A stretch of 64,000 nt of DNA from Xestospongia muta (GCA_963693285.1 OY848917.1:34669245-34733244); one strand, 5' to 3'. Positions 14,677 to 26,925 are shown, numbered from the stretch's first letter. Program-made: numbers and translations. Notes: generated by a model not told the origin, from the letters alone.

Positions 14677-15329
14677 CTATTAGAAAAACACACAATCATC
14701 TGTAAAGTAAAACTGCTAACACTCTATATTTCTATTATTTCTGCACTTTGTCATTAACATATTACACTCATATATTGTCTACATGTAACTATTGTTGTAT
14801 GTGTAGGACATGACTTTATTACAAGTAAGCCTTTATTACTTAAATAAGTTTTTAAACACTAATTCATGTAAGATGGGTTAAAGTATATACAGTGTAATAT
14901 GAGGGATTGATAAACAAGATGTAAACAGAAAATATTAGAATTTAGACCTATACCATAATTACTATTAACTAAAAAGTCCAGCATCTAACAAAAATATAAC
15001 ATCAATTAACAATTACTCTTTATGTTGCTTAGCATATCAGCTATCATCATCTTTGTATTTCCATATGGCTCTCTAATCATATTGATAACAAGTATAACCA
15101 ACAACATCTTGTTCTGATTATTACTGCATCTCACAAACTATATGTTTATAACAGTCTGTACAACAAAAAAAGTTGATGTTTCAATTAGGGACTTATTAAC
15201 AATAGCAAGAAGTATACCAGTTACAGCTGGAAAATATACGGTGCTGTGGTCATTATGAGCTTTAAACACTTCAATACTCTCTAGCTTTATAAGGTATATT
15301 CATAGACTTTAATAATGAAATAGACTTAC
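14677..15329 (-). other. Intron joining two duplicated blocks
   Basis: Up to about 15,140 it matches 7,073-7,520; from about 15,165 it matches 10,065 onward. The ~2.5 kb that separates these in the other copy is absent. No exon seen. Confidence 0.6.
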
Positions 15330-16235
15330 GTCATCTTCAGCATTTACATTGCCTCCTCTAACAAGAATGTCTTCCACACCAGACAAATGTCCTTTCTTAG
15401 CAAACTCAATTAGACTGTTATTCTATTGCAAAAACAAAAACACTAAATGTATTACTAAATGTAAACTAGAGTTTCCATAAACCTAAGGATATTTTTAAGT
15501 AAATATTCCCAGCAACTTATTTATTTATTTCAATATTTTGCAGCATAAAAATTTGTACAAACATAGAGTAGTACACCTATTAATTTAGTAATGAAAACCT
15601 TGTGTATTGTATAAAGAGAAACATGTATAACAAGTAAAAACTTGTTAGACTCAGGGATATATGTCAGGTAAAGTAGTGACCCTTGAGTTCTTTTACCTGT
15701 GTTTGTTGTCCTTCCAAATTTGGAAGCTATTATGCCAAGCTAATATATAACTGAAACCTAGGGACATCTTATTGCAGTACTAAATAAAATTGTCATTGCT
15801 GTCAAAGAAATGTTTTTTGGAGAAAATTCCAAGGTTGTTACCATGCTGCCTATAAACACTTTGAGAGGTCATCCTTTCAAAAACAAATGCAAATATCATA
15901 GGATTTACATGTTGCTTACTAGAGAACAAAAAGAACTAACAAGTTATCAGATATATAGTATAAACAATTTTTTCAAATCACTTAATTGTCAAAAAATCAA
16001 AACATCATTTAAACCAATATTACTATTGTCATAATTGTCATAATCTTCCTTGTCCTCCTGGGGTGAAACATAGTATATATATAAAAGTTGAAGGTAGAAA
16101 CAATTTCAGGAGAGATGACAGAGTTTGTTCCCTACATATGCAACAGCAACATCCTTTTATTTAATGCTTTTCAATGATCTTTCATTAGAACTAGGAAAGG
16201 TGAAATAACTAATACAAAAAATGGTGACACTCATT
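15160..16235. repeat. Segmental duplication, copy 2
   Basis: Partner of 10,060-11,110. The open frame at 15,810-16,034 exists only in this copy and is broken in the other, so it is not taken as a gene. Beyond 16,235 the sequence is unique. Confidence 0.85.
15330..15422 (-). CDS. Ankyrin-like exon, duplicate
   Basis: A 93-bp minus-strand exon, a copy of 10223-10315 with VRGGNVNAEDD in place of VRGDNVNTEDD. Acceptor, donor and phase 0-0 are kept. It is the most upstream ankyrin exon I can identify on this strand; no convincing ATG exon was found between here and 19 kb. Confidence 0.82.
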
Positions 16236-16400
16236 AGAAGATGACCTTTCTCTGCTCGTTCTTTAGGCAATCACAAATCATTTTTAGCGTATAACTCCAC
16301 GTGACAATAGTAATAACAGTTTATAACCTCTATGTAAACATTGAGGTACTGCCCCCACATTCCACTCATTCCCAATGGGTTAGTAAGCTCAGTTCACTTT

Positions 16401-16446
16401 TAGACCCTCCTCCTCCTGTCAGCTTACCAAAAAGAAGGAGGGTCTA
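16401..16446. repeat. Short hairpin-forming inverted repeat
   Basis: Arms tagaccctcctcc (16,401) and gaaggagggtcta (16,434) are complementary at 12 of 13 positions with a ~20-base loop, in an otherwise AT-rich region. It may be a MITE relic or a structured element; nothing more can be said. The flanks 16,236-16,400 and 16,447-17,030 show no gene. Confidence 0.6.
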
Positions 16447-17034
16447 GCTAGCTAGACTAGCAGTTGTACGTATCCATTTTGAGTAATAAACCATAGTTAT
16501 AACAGTATATAAATATATTACATAGAAGTATGACCGTGTTATATTAAACAGCAGATAATCCATAAGAATCATATGTTTTGAAAGCTTTGTAACAGCCTGG
16601 CAGGGGACTTTTTTTCACACAATGTAAATTCCAAAGTCCAATCATTATTATGATAACTGGAGCAACAAGTAAAATTTTAAAAATGTTTGCTCGTGGCAGC
16701 CATTTTACTCTATAAAACAGGAACTACAAACTTCCCATTCACCTACATGGTTACATGTATGTACAACAAAGCTCTTAGAGAGACTGAAACATACTTCCTT
16801 GTAATTTAGCTAGGTAGAAAAATAATTAGAATGGACAGTTAGACACAACTATTAACATGTAAAAGCATGCAATAATATCATAACCTCAGTAATAAGTCCA
16901 TAGAGTGACCCATCTACTACCCATACATCGACACACTAATACATAGCAATAGAACTATGATGTGCCTACCAATTTCTTCTTGTCCATGATAACAGCAAAC
17001 ACACAGACAACAATAATCAAAATTTCTGTTTCAG

Positions 17035-19032
17035 TGATAATTGATTTGACCGTAATATACCAAATAATAGCCATGCCTCTGTATCCTGTCCCATTTTGTA
17101 GCACAAAATCATGGCTCTGGAATGCTATCCAATGTCATTATGATGACAAGACAAGATACGCGAAGAAACTAGACATTATTTTTAAAAATAGTGACTCTAT
17201 TGAACCTTTTGAATTGTCTGATAAAAATTGGAAGGATGATGTGATACCATACAATCCCAACAGCCTCCAAAGCTTCTCACGCAAGGTATTAAAAACAATT
17301 AACGTCAATAAAAACAATAGGGTAAATACAATAACAACATCCTATTCAAAACACTTAGTATTCATACTATACTATATCACACTTACCGACTATTATATTT
17401 TAAACAACACATTCAGATGACAAGTAATCACACCAACATAAATAGAAAAACAAAACAATAAAGTAAGCAAAATGACAACAACACATTCAATATACTTGAA
17501 ATTCATACTACATTATATCAAAATTACATCCTATTATATTGTAAAGGACACATTCAGATGACAAGTAATAACAGCAACATAAATGTGGAAACAAAACCAA
17601 TACTCTAAACAAAATCACAACAACACATTCAATATTCTCAAAATTTATACTAGGCTATAGCTATAAAATGCTTAAAATATACCTAAAAATTAAACCTAGC
17701 AAGAAGACTCAAACATTATTAGTGACATTCAATGTTGTATTATAAACAACTAGGGTTAACAAGATTCATTGCTGATATACGAATCAGCTGTTATAGAATG
17801 CACGTTAATGACATTTGTACATCTCATAGGCTCGAAAAGATCTATTCGTATCTGATTGACACTCCTGGTGAGTATACTAAGGAGACGTTAAAAGCTAATA
17901 AAGGTTTAGAAGTTTTCAACTATTATATATATCAGGTAGGAATTAGAAGTAAACTAACCATGTAAAAAAGGTTTTTTCTTTGTAGTGGTGGTTGTGTGCA
18001 GACAAATGTTTTGTTGTGATCTATTATCCAATTGTTCATTAAAAGCAAAGGTTAAGGCTTCACAAAGATTAACAGACACACCTCATGAAGCTTGGGTTTC
18101 CATTGAGAAGAAAACATTGAATGTCATAACTGATCACTGTACATGTATGGCTGGGTAAGGTATTTAAAAGTCTATTTACAACTTTGACTGTGTACTATGT
18201 GTTTCATGCAGATGTGGGGAGGTCTGTTCCTTATGTAACCAGAATTCTATTTAAAATAGAAGTTTGCATAAGACTTGAAATTGCTTTTCAAAGTGTCACT
18301 TCACTCCCTTGTGTCTGCAACCAAGCTTTTTCAAAGAAGGTAAGCATAAATGATACATGTATGTGTGTTATTTTTGATTTCTTATTAGATACAGCCACTG
18401 CCAGAATCTGATGTAGCATTTCTTAATCCCATTAAAAAGAGAAGAGCTGAAACAAGGTTACAAAAACAACAGGAATAAATGTCTACTTATATATTATCTC
18501 AGAAGCCAAAGTTGGATTGGACAACTATATTAAATTGCTTGCATAGTTTTCAGGCCAACACAGTAGTATTTACAGTTCTTCCTAACATTACTTCATTGTC
18601 TCAACAAAGCACAAGTGTGTCTTCTGATATTCCTGCTATATCATCATCAGTGGAATAGATGTCATCTAATGATGATCCTAGTCTGCCTCCAACTTTATAT
18701 GAACTTTATGACAAAAATTACACACTGTTATCTGATAGTGAGCTATTAGAATGTGGTGATATAATTTTCAAGGACATAAAAATAACTAAGGAACAAGCTG
18801 ATTTTCTAGAAAAGTCAACAAAAATGCAATCAAGTCCTACTATATGGTTTGACCATCAGAAGGGACATATAACAGTATCGACTTTTCAATCAGTGATACA
18901 CCATAAATGGAAAGATTATCCAATGTCCAGTGTCATAAAAATTATGTAGTATAACAATCAAAGGCTAATGACACCATCTCTTTGATGGGGAAGAGAACAT
19001 GAGGAGTATGCTTGGCAAGCTTATATTCCAGC
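17035..19032 (+). pseudogene. SWIM zinc-finger / YqaJ-like gene, decayed and truncated
   Basis: Plus-strand pieces of a large family of animal proteins in which a SWIM zinc finger precedes a YqaJ-type nuclease domain. Visible pieces: an N-terminal segment with SDKNWKDDV (about 17,035-17,250); IYSYLIDTPGEYTKETLKAN (exon 17,830-17,935); KASQRLTDTP and HCTCMAG (exon about 17,986-18,154); ILFKIEVCIRLE and SLPCVCNQAFSKK (exon 18,212-18,339); then an open stretch 18,659-18,946 with EKSTKMQSSPTIWFDHQKGH; and WGREHEEYAWQAYIPA decayed at about 18,985-19,030. The second half of the SWIM motif is damaged (CGEVCS followed by L instead of H, then a frame change), exon phases do not all match, and a stop precedes the 18,659 segment. 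The nuclease core is missing because the gene ends where the inverted repeat begins. Family recognition is from remembered motifs. Confidence 0.72.
17258..17825. repeat. Satellite unit inside the SWIM/YqaJ pseudogene
   Basis: A single ~570-bp satellite unit of the same type as at 1-6.76 kb lies between the DV...P segment and the IYSYLIDTP exon. Its end supplies the ag just before the exon at 17,830. It is either a seeded intronic copy or an insertion. Confidence 0.88.
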
Positions 19033-19830
19033 CATTATCTTGTACTACTGATATCACTTGATTTCTTTCTCAATTCTCATAACAACAAGCCACACCTCCA
19101 AAATATGTTAATTAGTAATAATATAGGAATTTGTTATCAACTGGTATGTGTCAAAATTAAAAAAGTCATTTTATTAATTATAATAAAATGTAAATATTAT
19201 TCTGATAGTTCGTATGTCCATTATCTTCTCAATATCAAGTACTAATGTTAGAGTCATCATATCATTTGATGTATGAGATCATATACTGTCAATATCTACA
19301 AGTAAAAACATTTCCATTATAGATAATAAAGTATATAGTTACTAGTAATATAATACTAGACTAGTTTATCATATTAATATAATAGAGAGGCACTGACAAT
19401 GATATATTCAGTGTATTCTATTAATACATTACAATGGACATATTACTACATTAGACATTACTACCTTATGTCTCATAGTGATATGATAAGGATCATTTTA
19501 ATAATATCTTGTTAATAACTTATAATATATTGATTTTATATTATGTCACTTACTTTTCCTTTAACTTGTCATAATATAATATTGAGTTATAATGTACTCT
19601 CTAGTCTAAGGAGAGAGAGATCAGTACTATACATGTACTAGATATATAAAGTACTCTAAGTACATGTATCTATCATAACATGTATAAGTACTCTATTATA
19701 TAAAGTACATTATAAGTATCTGTTTACATGTTAGTGGTTTTATAGGTGTGTTTAAATAAGTGACTTAAGTGTTTGTGTATCACTACATTGTATACAGTGG
19801 ATAATAATTGCTAATATATTGTACAATACT
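19033..19830. repeat. Left arm of a long inverted repeat (partner 49.93-50.71 kb)
   Basis: Runs such as cattatcttctcaatatcaa and gtactctctagtctaaggag recur in reverse complement at 50.5 and 50.1 kb, in the same order, over about 750 bp. On the minus strand the arm ends with ATGGCTGGA, the same start-codon context as the first exon of the ankyrin gene at 50,708, but here it runs into a stop two codons later and into the SWIM/YqaJ pseudogene. Confidence 0.88.
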
Positions 19831-20879
19831 GACATTGTCTCTAGCTCACTTTATATAATCTATGATAATATATACTCTTGCCATTTCCTTTTCAAATATA
19901 TTCCAGTCTATTTGATTTCTTGATCTGTTCACTTATTATTCCTATTAATAATACATTGATAATAGAGTATTGTAATATATGTAATCTATAAATCATTAAC
20001 AATAAGAGTACAACCTTACATATAGCAATATATAATAAATCACTTCCTATCACTACTTTTACAGTTACTCACTTAATATATTAAATATAACTAACTTAAC
20101 CTGATATTATCTACTTGTGGAGACTAAATGCAATGATTTATGGAATCTTTTGATAAAGTGAACATACATCACATGATTACATACAATGTCATATTAAATC
20201 ACTAGTATCATTTGCAGTTAATATTTTAGTATAGACTCAGTACAGTTTTCTTGTACACAATAACATGATATTATACAATAACAGTCATGTACTGAACTTT
20301 AATAAAGTAGTCTAAATATTACACTACTTCTAAATCTCCTTGCTATTTTATTATTCATTATAGTTCCAGTGTTAGCTAAGCTATTGTCCCAAGATATTTA
20401 ATGTCATAGCTGTAATGAGTAATATTATTACAAGGAGACAGCTGCAACAAGTGTTTGTCAATAAAGTGGTGCCATTTAGTCTAGTATTATTAAAGCTATT
20501 GTCTCAACACTTAATACAAACATTCCATACACTATTATATATGAGGGAGTATCATAACTGTGTTTGTAATTTACTCCTAGTAGTATATAACAGGAAGTCC
20601 AGTATCTTTGATTACAATAAACTAGTGACTTAATCAATCAATCAGTAATAAATGATACACTGTGTTCATTCAAGTTATGTGTATTAATATGAAAAGAGTG
20701 TGGATCAAAGCTTAGTACATCAAGTATATTATTAATTTATATATATATAGTCACTCCATGTTCATACAAGTTATGGAAAAGAACTAGTAAACACTTTATA
20801 TAACAGACATACAACAGGTATACCTCTAAATATAATACTGTTGTATGTCATAGTACATGTAATAAATGAACTTCATTGA
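19831..20879. other. AT-rich region, no gene seen
   Basis: No exon with both splice signals and a credible protein. The open frame at 20,415-20,633 shows no recognisable motif and is not called. Confidence 0.5.
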
Positions 20880-21115
20880 TAATACTTCTCTTTTAAAATA
20901 ATGTCTCATCGTCAGGCCTTCTTTCGTTATGGTGGGTGTGTCAGTAGACATATCTGGTCTGTTAGTGGGTGTGTCTATCCTCTTAATAGCTTCAATTGAC
21001 AGACTGTGAATTATGAGTGGATGGATGGAGATAATGATGATATGACAGATGAATGATCTGAAGGAGAACAATATAAAAGAACATTAAACTGTAGTAATTA
21101 TTTATCAACTAATAT
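20880..21115 (+). pseudogene. Decayed third copy of the SGCVYPL exon
   Basis: Plus-strand remnant of the exon found intact on the minus strand at 46,062-46,279 and 48,383-48,597. The shared protein-level core SGCVYPL is followed here by a stop, and the DNA similarity continues through ggagaacaatataaaagaac to about 21,115. It also carries an internal duplication of ggtgggtgtgtc. It shows that this exon belongs to a dispersed family. Confidence 0.6.
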
Positions 21116-21192
21116 ACATGTATATTACATGTAAAACTACAAACTTATAATAGTAGCGTTATCTTCATCAATATTACTATTATAATGACATC

Positions 21193-21193
<1 letters not shown>

Positions 21194-21250
<57 letters not shown>
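21194..21250. repeat. (TA)n microsatellite
   Basis: About 28 uninterrupted TA dinucleotides. Confidence 0.97.
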
Positions 21251-22685
21251 GTATGTCTTACTTGGTAAACTACAAATATAATATAACATTGTTATGATAT
21301 AATATTGAGTTGTAATATATTCTCTAGTCTAAGAAGAGAGATCACTCAGTATTATATCTAGATCTAAACAGTAATACTATATGTTATATAATGACAGGAA
21401 AAGGATTTTTAATACATGTACTGATATGTGGCAGGGTTGGGGTTAAGCACTTGGTACTTAAGTTTCAAGCTAGCTTAAGCACAAATAAATGAGTTCTTTG
21501 AAGTGCTTTGAGTAAAAAGATTGGCTTAAGTTATAGTGAAAGTACTGGTGCTTACAGCATTTTAAAATTTTTAACAGTTTTAATGAAGCTTTTACAAACC
21601 CTTATGATATCTACACAAACTATGTGTTTAATTAGTTTGATAAACATTACAAGTTTATTGTTATATAAACACTACAAAGACATTGATATATATAACAGTA
21701 CTAATTTCCTCCTAACACTTAGTAATTAGGAGGACTATTAATGGTTTCTCATATTGGACCATTGATATTGTACTATACTACTTGTTGAATTAATAGTGTG
21801 TCTTGTAAGTGACTGGTATTGATAATTAGTAACACTAAATATAAGTTAAATCACATGTGATGTCCAGTACTGACACATATTGTCTACTCTATTCTACAAT
21901 CCTAAAGCCTCTAGTATAAATAACCTAGAATATTTGGTACATTTTGAAATGGTTGTTAGGGTGTAGGATAGTATCCATTTCCCTTAATGCAAAATATATG
22001 ATGATTACTGGAACAAAATAGGATGATCCTTAGGGTACAAGTATGTCCTGGAACAAGATGTGGCAGTACCAGACATGTACAGTATGATAGTAGTAAACTA
22101 CTAACTGGTAGATATACTGATGTCTCTATTAATGACACCTCTCAATGTAATCATAATATAGTCTCTGTCACATTGATATTATAGTCTCTGTAACTATTGC
22201 TGAAATTATATTGACTGTGTAACTTAATTCCTTTCCAGAGATAACTACATTATTAATCTATCACATGTTATAAGTTAAATGGGATAATGGAACTATGACC
22301 TTAACTTAAGACCATGTTAATATTTTTGCCAAAAGATTGTAGTTTAATAGCACACCAATTTTTCTATCTTTGTGAGGTTTTGTTGATATTGTCCCTTGTG
22401 TATAAACAATAATATATATTGATGTGTCATAATTTAGTGGGTGGGATAACATGGAATTCTTTATATTATAATGTCTGTTAGCAAGTTAGAATGGCTAGTT
22501 ACAATTAAGTAAGTATAAGTCTTTACTAAATTACTCAGTTACTGTTAGTAACAGACTTTACAGTATGAAATCTTTTACAAATTCCCTTATTGGTATGTTT
22601 ATATAATGTAAATAGACCTTTGAAGTATGATATATATAATATATATATCATGCTTCAGAAGTCTATATGCATTGTATATATAAAC
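21251..22685. other. AT-rich region, no gene seen
   Basis: Contains a partial copy of the inverted-repeat-family motif (attgagttgtaatatattct at about 21,305, compare 19,581). No coding exon supported. Confidence 0.5.
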
Positions 22686-22796
22686 ATGTCAACAAGGGAG
22701 TATGTCATTCAAGGGCCAAATGGCCATAAACATGAAGGTAATCTCCTTAACAAAATCCCAAGTTGGCATGTTAATATACCATATATAGACCAATGA
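22686..22796 (+). CDS. Possible small ORF or exon, unknown
   Basis: An open reading frame starting ATGTCAACAAGG and reading MSTREYVIQGPNGHKHEG, continuing to IPSWHVN and a stop. Amino-acid composition looks protein-like, and a possible donor (GTAATC) follows HKHEG. No family is recognised and no flanking exon is found. It could equally be chance or a relic of a transposon protein. Confidence 0.25.
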   Translation: MSTREYVIQGPNGHKHEGNLLNKIPSWHVNIPYIDQ

Positions 22797-23975
22797 ACCA
22801 TGATATATTAATATGATATAATTTATTATGAGATTTAGACTAAACTGCCTGTATCGCTCTGTAAAATATTTCTTCTTGTTTTTTGTGGTATCTCCTACAG
22901 AAGAGAGTCCACTTAATGTAGAATAGTCAAGAACTGCTGAGTTAGTTCTGATGAAGGAGAGGTACACCAGACGAAAGTTGTGTAGCTCAGAAATGACTCA
23001 CTTGGTGGGAAACTTCAGTGGTCACAAGGTCATGTAATAATCCAAGTCAGCCTAGTTCAATTTTTAATCCTTCATGGACTAATCTTCATTATTATGGTTT
23101 AGAGATCAAGAAACAGAGTGAGCTATATCCTCAATCTAAAGTGAACACAATAATAACAGATGATGATAATAATTGATATAATGATATAGTAAGAATGTAA
23201 TTATTACATATAATAATTATAGATAATATTGAATAGACAGCAGTACATTGAGTGTTTGGAGAAGACATTAAACATCTACTCTGTTGTTGATATATAGACA
23301 AGTTAGTTAGTATTATGTTAGATCTTATAATGTACATATATAATGATATAAAGGAATTGGAGGGTATATTTATAGTCTATGATCAAAGATATACAATATC
23401 AGATAGAAAGAGATATACCAAACACTTAACATTCTTCAAGAAGAACTGATGAGATGAGATTCCATGAAAATATAACAAACTTCAAAAGGTTTGGGAAAGT
23501 AAAGAACACAAATTTATTGAGTCCTTTAAAGCTAACTATGTAGGATGTACTGGTTAGTTGAGTTATCCAATACATGATTGATATAACACTTTATTATAAA
23601 TTATTGATTTATGGTCAATGTACTTTAAAATATACTAACATAAGACACTGATACTAATATGTATGTTGAAAGGATAAGACTAGAATAAATATAATTGATC
23701 AACTAATAAATAGCTTTATAACAAGCTTAAATTCAACTAGCTTACCTTATCAATTTTGATACCTGTCACATGACTTCAAAATACTTTACAAAGCTTATGA
23801 ACAAAATATTTCTTTGCCAATAAAGAAGCGGCTAAAGACAGGAATATTTCCATAGGAATGTTTCCACAGGAATGAGTATATTATATGTTCATAGCAACTT
23901 AAAATAAACAATGGGCGGAGTAACAATTAATAATTACACGTTAGTTGTTCTTCTATTTTAATTGACTTTATTTTA
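22797..23975. other. Non-coding; hammerhead-like motif at 22,951
   Basis: No gene seen. The phrase ctgatgaaggagaggtacac followed by cagacgaaa (22,951-22,979) resembles the CUGAUGA...CGAAA core of hammerhead ribozymes found in retroelements such as Penelope-like elements, but stem II is weak. Confidence 0.3.
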
Positions 23976-24046
23976 ATGCCATTCGAGCAGATCCATGCAG
24001 CAATTGGTGGGTTTTCAATATTTACACATGTTCTACAAAATAGAAG
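23976..24046 (+). CDS. Candidate first exon, unknown gene
   Basis: ATG-initiated frame MPFEQIHAAIGGFSIFTHVL ending at an AG|GTAAAC donor (phase 2). It follows a comparatively GC-rich patch (gggcggagtaac) that could be a promoter. It could be the 5' end of the plus-strand gene whose last exons are at 27.2-27.6 kb, but the phase does not connect directly, so at least one exon would be missing. Confidence 0.3.
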
Positions 24047-24282
24047 GTAAACTACTCACATATTATATGTTAATCTTGATCTGTATATTATTGTTGTCAT
24101 TTCTGGTATATATAATATACCATTTAATATGCTTACCAGTGAAACCATTTACAGCAGTCATCACATTCTATCATGTCTCTGTGTGTTGTAGATAGTTGGC
24201 AATGAGAGCACATCCATCAAGACGTTTAGTAGTCACTGTAGTTTGGTGTTGATTATATGATTGAAGTGTAATGTCACCTTAC

Positions 24283-24443
24283 CTAGTTGTTGTAATATTT
24301 CCCATGCTTCATTTGTCATGTAATCTTGAATGTTAGTGATATCAAAGTTGATTATCTCATCAGGTAGGTTGTCCATTTTCTTTTTCATTTGTACCAGTGT
24401 TAATTTGTCTGCTGTTCCATCAATGACTTTTATCTGTTCTATC
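24283..24443 (-). CDS. Candidate exon, unknown protein
   Basis: A minus-strand open segment with a strong donor (CTAG|GTAAGG at 24,282). Visible pieces are KIEQIKVIDGTADKLTLVQM and NFDITNIQDYMTNEAWEILQ. The composition is protein-like. An in-frame stop lies just upstream, so an acceptor must fall near 24,443. It sits beyond the C-terminal end of the MULE pseudogene and is probably not part of it. No family recognised. Confidence 0.42.
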
Positions 24444-24559
24444 TTTCGTACATAGCAGTGTTAGAATATCTACAAGGGGAAGGTAAATGTTATTTTATTT
24501 CTTGATGTTAGATTTAGGCATACCATATGTGGATTTCTTAGCCATATATAACCTTGTGT

Positions 24560-26925
24560 CATTGTTTAATTTTTTTCATTTTTTTCTTTTTCAGTGTTCT
24601 TTGGCTTCACTAGTCTAATTGATGGTGTTTTTTGTCTCTTACAAGTGCTGAAGAATGGTTGTTGTGGAGCTATAGTTTTATTTACTGGTTCATGTTGTTG
24701 TGTTGGTGAAAGTAATGGTTTTGTCTGCTCCAAATAACATTTTATCAGTCCTATTGTGGTAACAAGCTGTGTGTTTATCATTTGTAATATCTGTTTATCA
24801 GTACATTGTTCTACCAATGTTGTAATTGTCTGAATTTTGTTGAAAATATGTTGTCTGGTTTCAATAATGTCCAAATCACCATCATCTGACATTATTGCTT
24901 CAAGTAAGTCATTTAGCTCTTTGTCTTAATTCTTTCCATCAATAGTTGAATTGTTTTTATTTAGTTGTTCTTGCCTGTTGCATTGTCGAAACTGTACCAT
25001 TAAATGAATGTGTTTACAAATGTTCCCTATTGTAGTATAGTCTTGACATGTACAGGAGTAGGAGTGTACACTTATGTTCCAGTCATTGCATCTTAGTCTA
25101 CAATTCACTGGGCATACCTCATTCTCCATAGTCACCCTGTATTTGTCATTACCATGTGATGATGTCACATCCCATACTCCATCTTCAACTTGTTCAACTG
25201 AATCTACTGTCATGTCCTTGCTGGTTAAATGTCTTTTGTGTATGTCAATTAATCTCTTTGTCTTTTTCCCCTTGGTTAGTTTTATAAGTCATTTGAATGC
25301 TTTGTCTCTTGTCATTTTTAATGTATTGATACAATTGTCAACTCTTTTATTGATCCTACCGTTCATATATATGTACTTTAATACATGATGGAAAGCCTCA
25401 ACATCTATGTTAGTATTAATAAATGATCCTTGTCTGTAGCATTGTGCCCACTGTTGTTTTCTATCTACGTATGTTCTGATGAAGTACTCTGCAAATGAGG
25501 ATGTTTAGTCAATCAGTTGATATTGTTGAATTGTTTTTGTCAGAAGTATTTGAAATTTCTGTATGTCTTTCTCCTCCAGTAAAACATGCAAGTTGTGATA
25601 CACTGCTACCTGTGTCTGTTTGTCTTTTATCAGAGAGAGTTTCTCACACCATGTCCTATTCACATGCCAGGTACATAACAGCTTGTTGTTGACTTCACCA
25701 AATACTGACCTCCAGGCATTATAAAATTGTTTGGCATCATCGGACATGAACCATTGTGGTGTTATGGAACCGACCCTCTTCTTAATTGCTGTGAAAAAAT
25801 TGTGAAGTACAAATTTATCTTCACGATTTGACAAACACCAACCAACCGTGTACCCCTCACCAAATTCGTCTACTACTACCAATCTGACCAAAGAGAAATT
25901 ATAGCTATTAGTGCCATGGGTGGAGTGGATGCATATTATTCTTTGATGGCCAAACTTCTTCATCATGGATGCTTGCATTGGTGTTTGTAGAGATATTAGG
26001 AAGTCGTCATCACACATATTGTTGGATTCAAGTAACTGAGGACAGCCTTGAGCTTTATAAACAATAACTGGATTCCTCTTTTCCTATTCCATCCTTTCTT
26101 TTACCCAACAGTCCACACTTGTTGGATCATTCTTATCTATTTGTTTAGTATTTAGGTGATATGATTTTTCAATATTTCCAATGTTTTTTCTACTTAGTAG
26201 GTGAACTCGTTTCAGATCTATGTCAACACTGTTACATACGTACCTTGTCCATGATGTGTTAAAATGAGACTCCTTGAAGTAGTTGTCCACCAACAGAGAG
26301 TCTAACATTATCAGGTAAGCGTAAATGTCCTAGATCTGTTGTCTGTCCATAGTGTATATTATATACTTCTACCTGTACTTTACTTGTAGTTTGCTCAGTC
26401 ATTGTTTTTAATTAAGGCTGTACAATAGGTAATTAGCTTGCACATCCTTTGAACTTTGATCTGTCATTTTCCAGTCCCCTTTGTATTGTAAAATCCACTT
26501 TTGTTACAATAATAGTAACATATTAAATTGTCATCACTATCCCTTTTGTTTCCTGTTGCTTTGACAAAAGAAGATGAAGTCTCTTCTTCAAAGTGTGTTT
26601 TCTATGTTTTAAATTCTACAGGGAGATTAACATAACACTACCCTCTTAGCTGATACATGGATAGCATTTATACCTTCATTGTCTGTAGTTTCATCTCTAT
26701 GTTATGTGTACTCGTTAAATGTTCCAGAGCTGTATTAGTCTCTGTGTTGTGATTCTTGTGAAGTGGCAATTAGGCTCCTGACAATGAAGAGTTCCAAAAT
26801 GTTCGTAAAGAAGAGCTTTCTTATGTTTGAAAAGGCCACTTCTGGTTTCATATACCTTTCCACAATGCAAGCATTGGTATTTGTTATCTACCTACATATA
26901 TGAGGCTGCTAAGTTTGTACCATTA
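24560..26925 (-). pseudogene. Phantom-type MULE transposase with C2H2 and SWIM fingers, broken
   Basis: Minus-strand relic of a Mutator-like (MULE, Phantom-type) DNA transposase. In order: a C2H2 finger (YQCLHCGKVYE...HKK, about 26,850); a segment with CNKSGFYNTKGTGK (about 26,480); VEVYNIHYGQTTDLGHLRLP (about 26,340); RVHLLSRKNIGNIEK (about 26,180); the MULE catalytic domain from 26,017 (VRLVVVDEFGEGYTVGW, FMSDDAKQFYNAW, CTWHVNRTW); a SWIM finger CTCQDYTTIGNICKHIH (about 25,030); and a basic tail with FFSTCKRQKTPSIRLVKPK. Damage: stops or frameshifts near 26,480, 26,265, 26,080 and 25,505, within 25,215-25,500, and an in-frame TAA at about 24,930. No terminal inverted repeats were located with certainty. 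Inactive. Confidence 0.87.

Noticed and set aside
15810..16034. 74-codon ORF starting MFFGENSKVVTML
   Set aside because: The duplicate at 10.7 kb has a frame-breaking indel and no domain is recognised. It is treated as intronic or upstream sequence of the ankyrin copy.
20415..20633. 72-codon ORF
   Set aside because: Hydrophobic and low-complexity composition with no homologous motif or splice signals.
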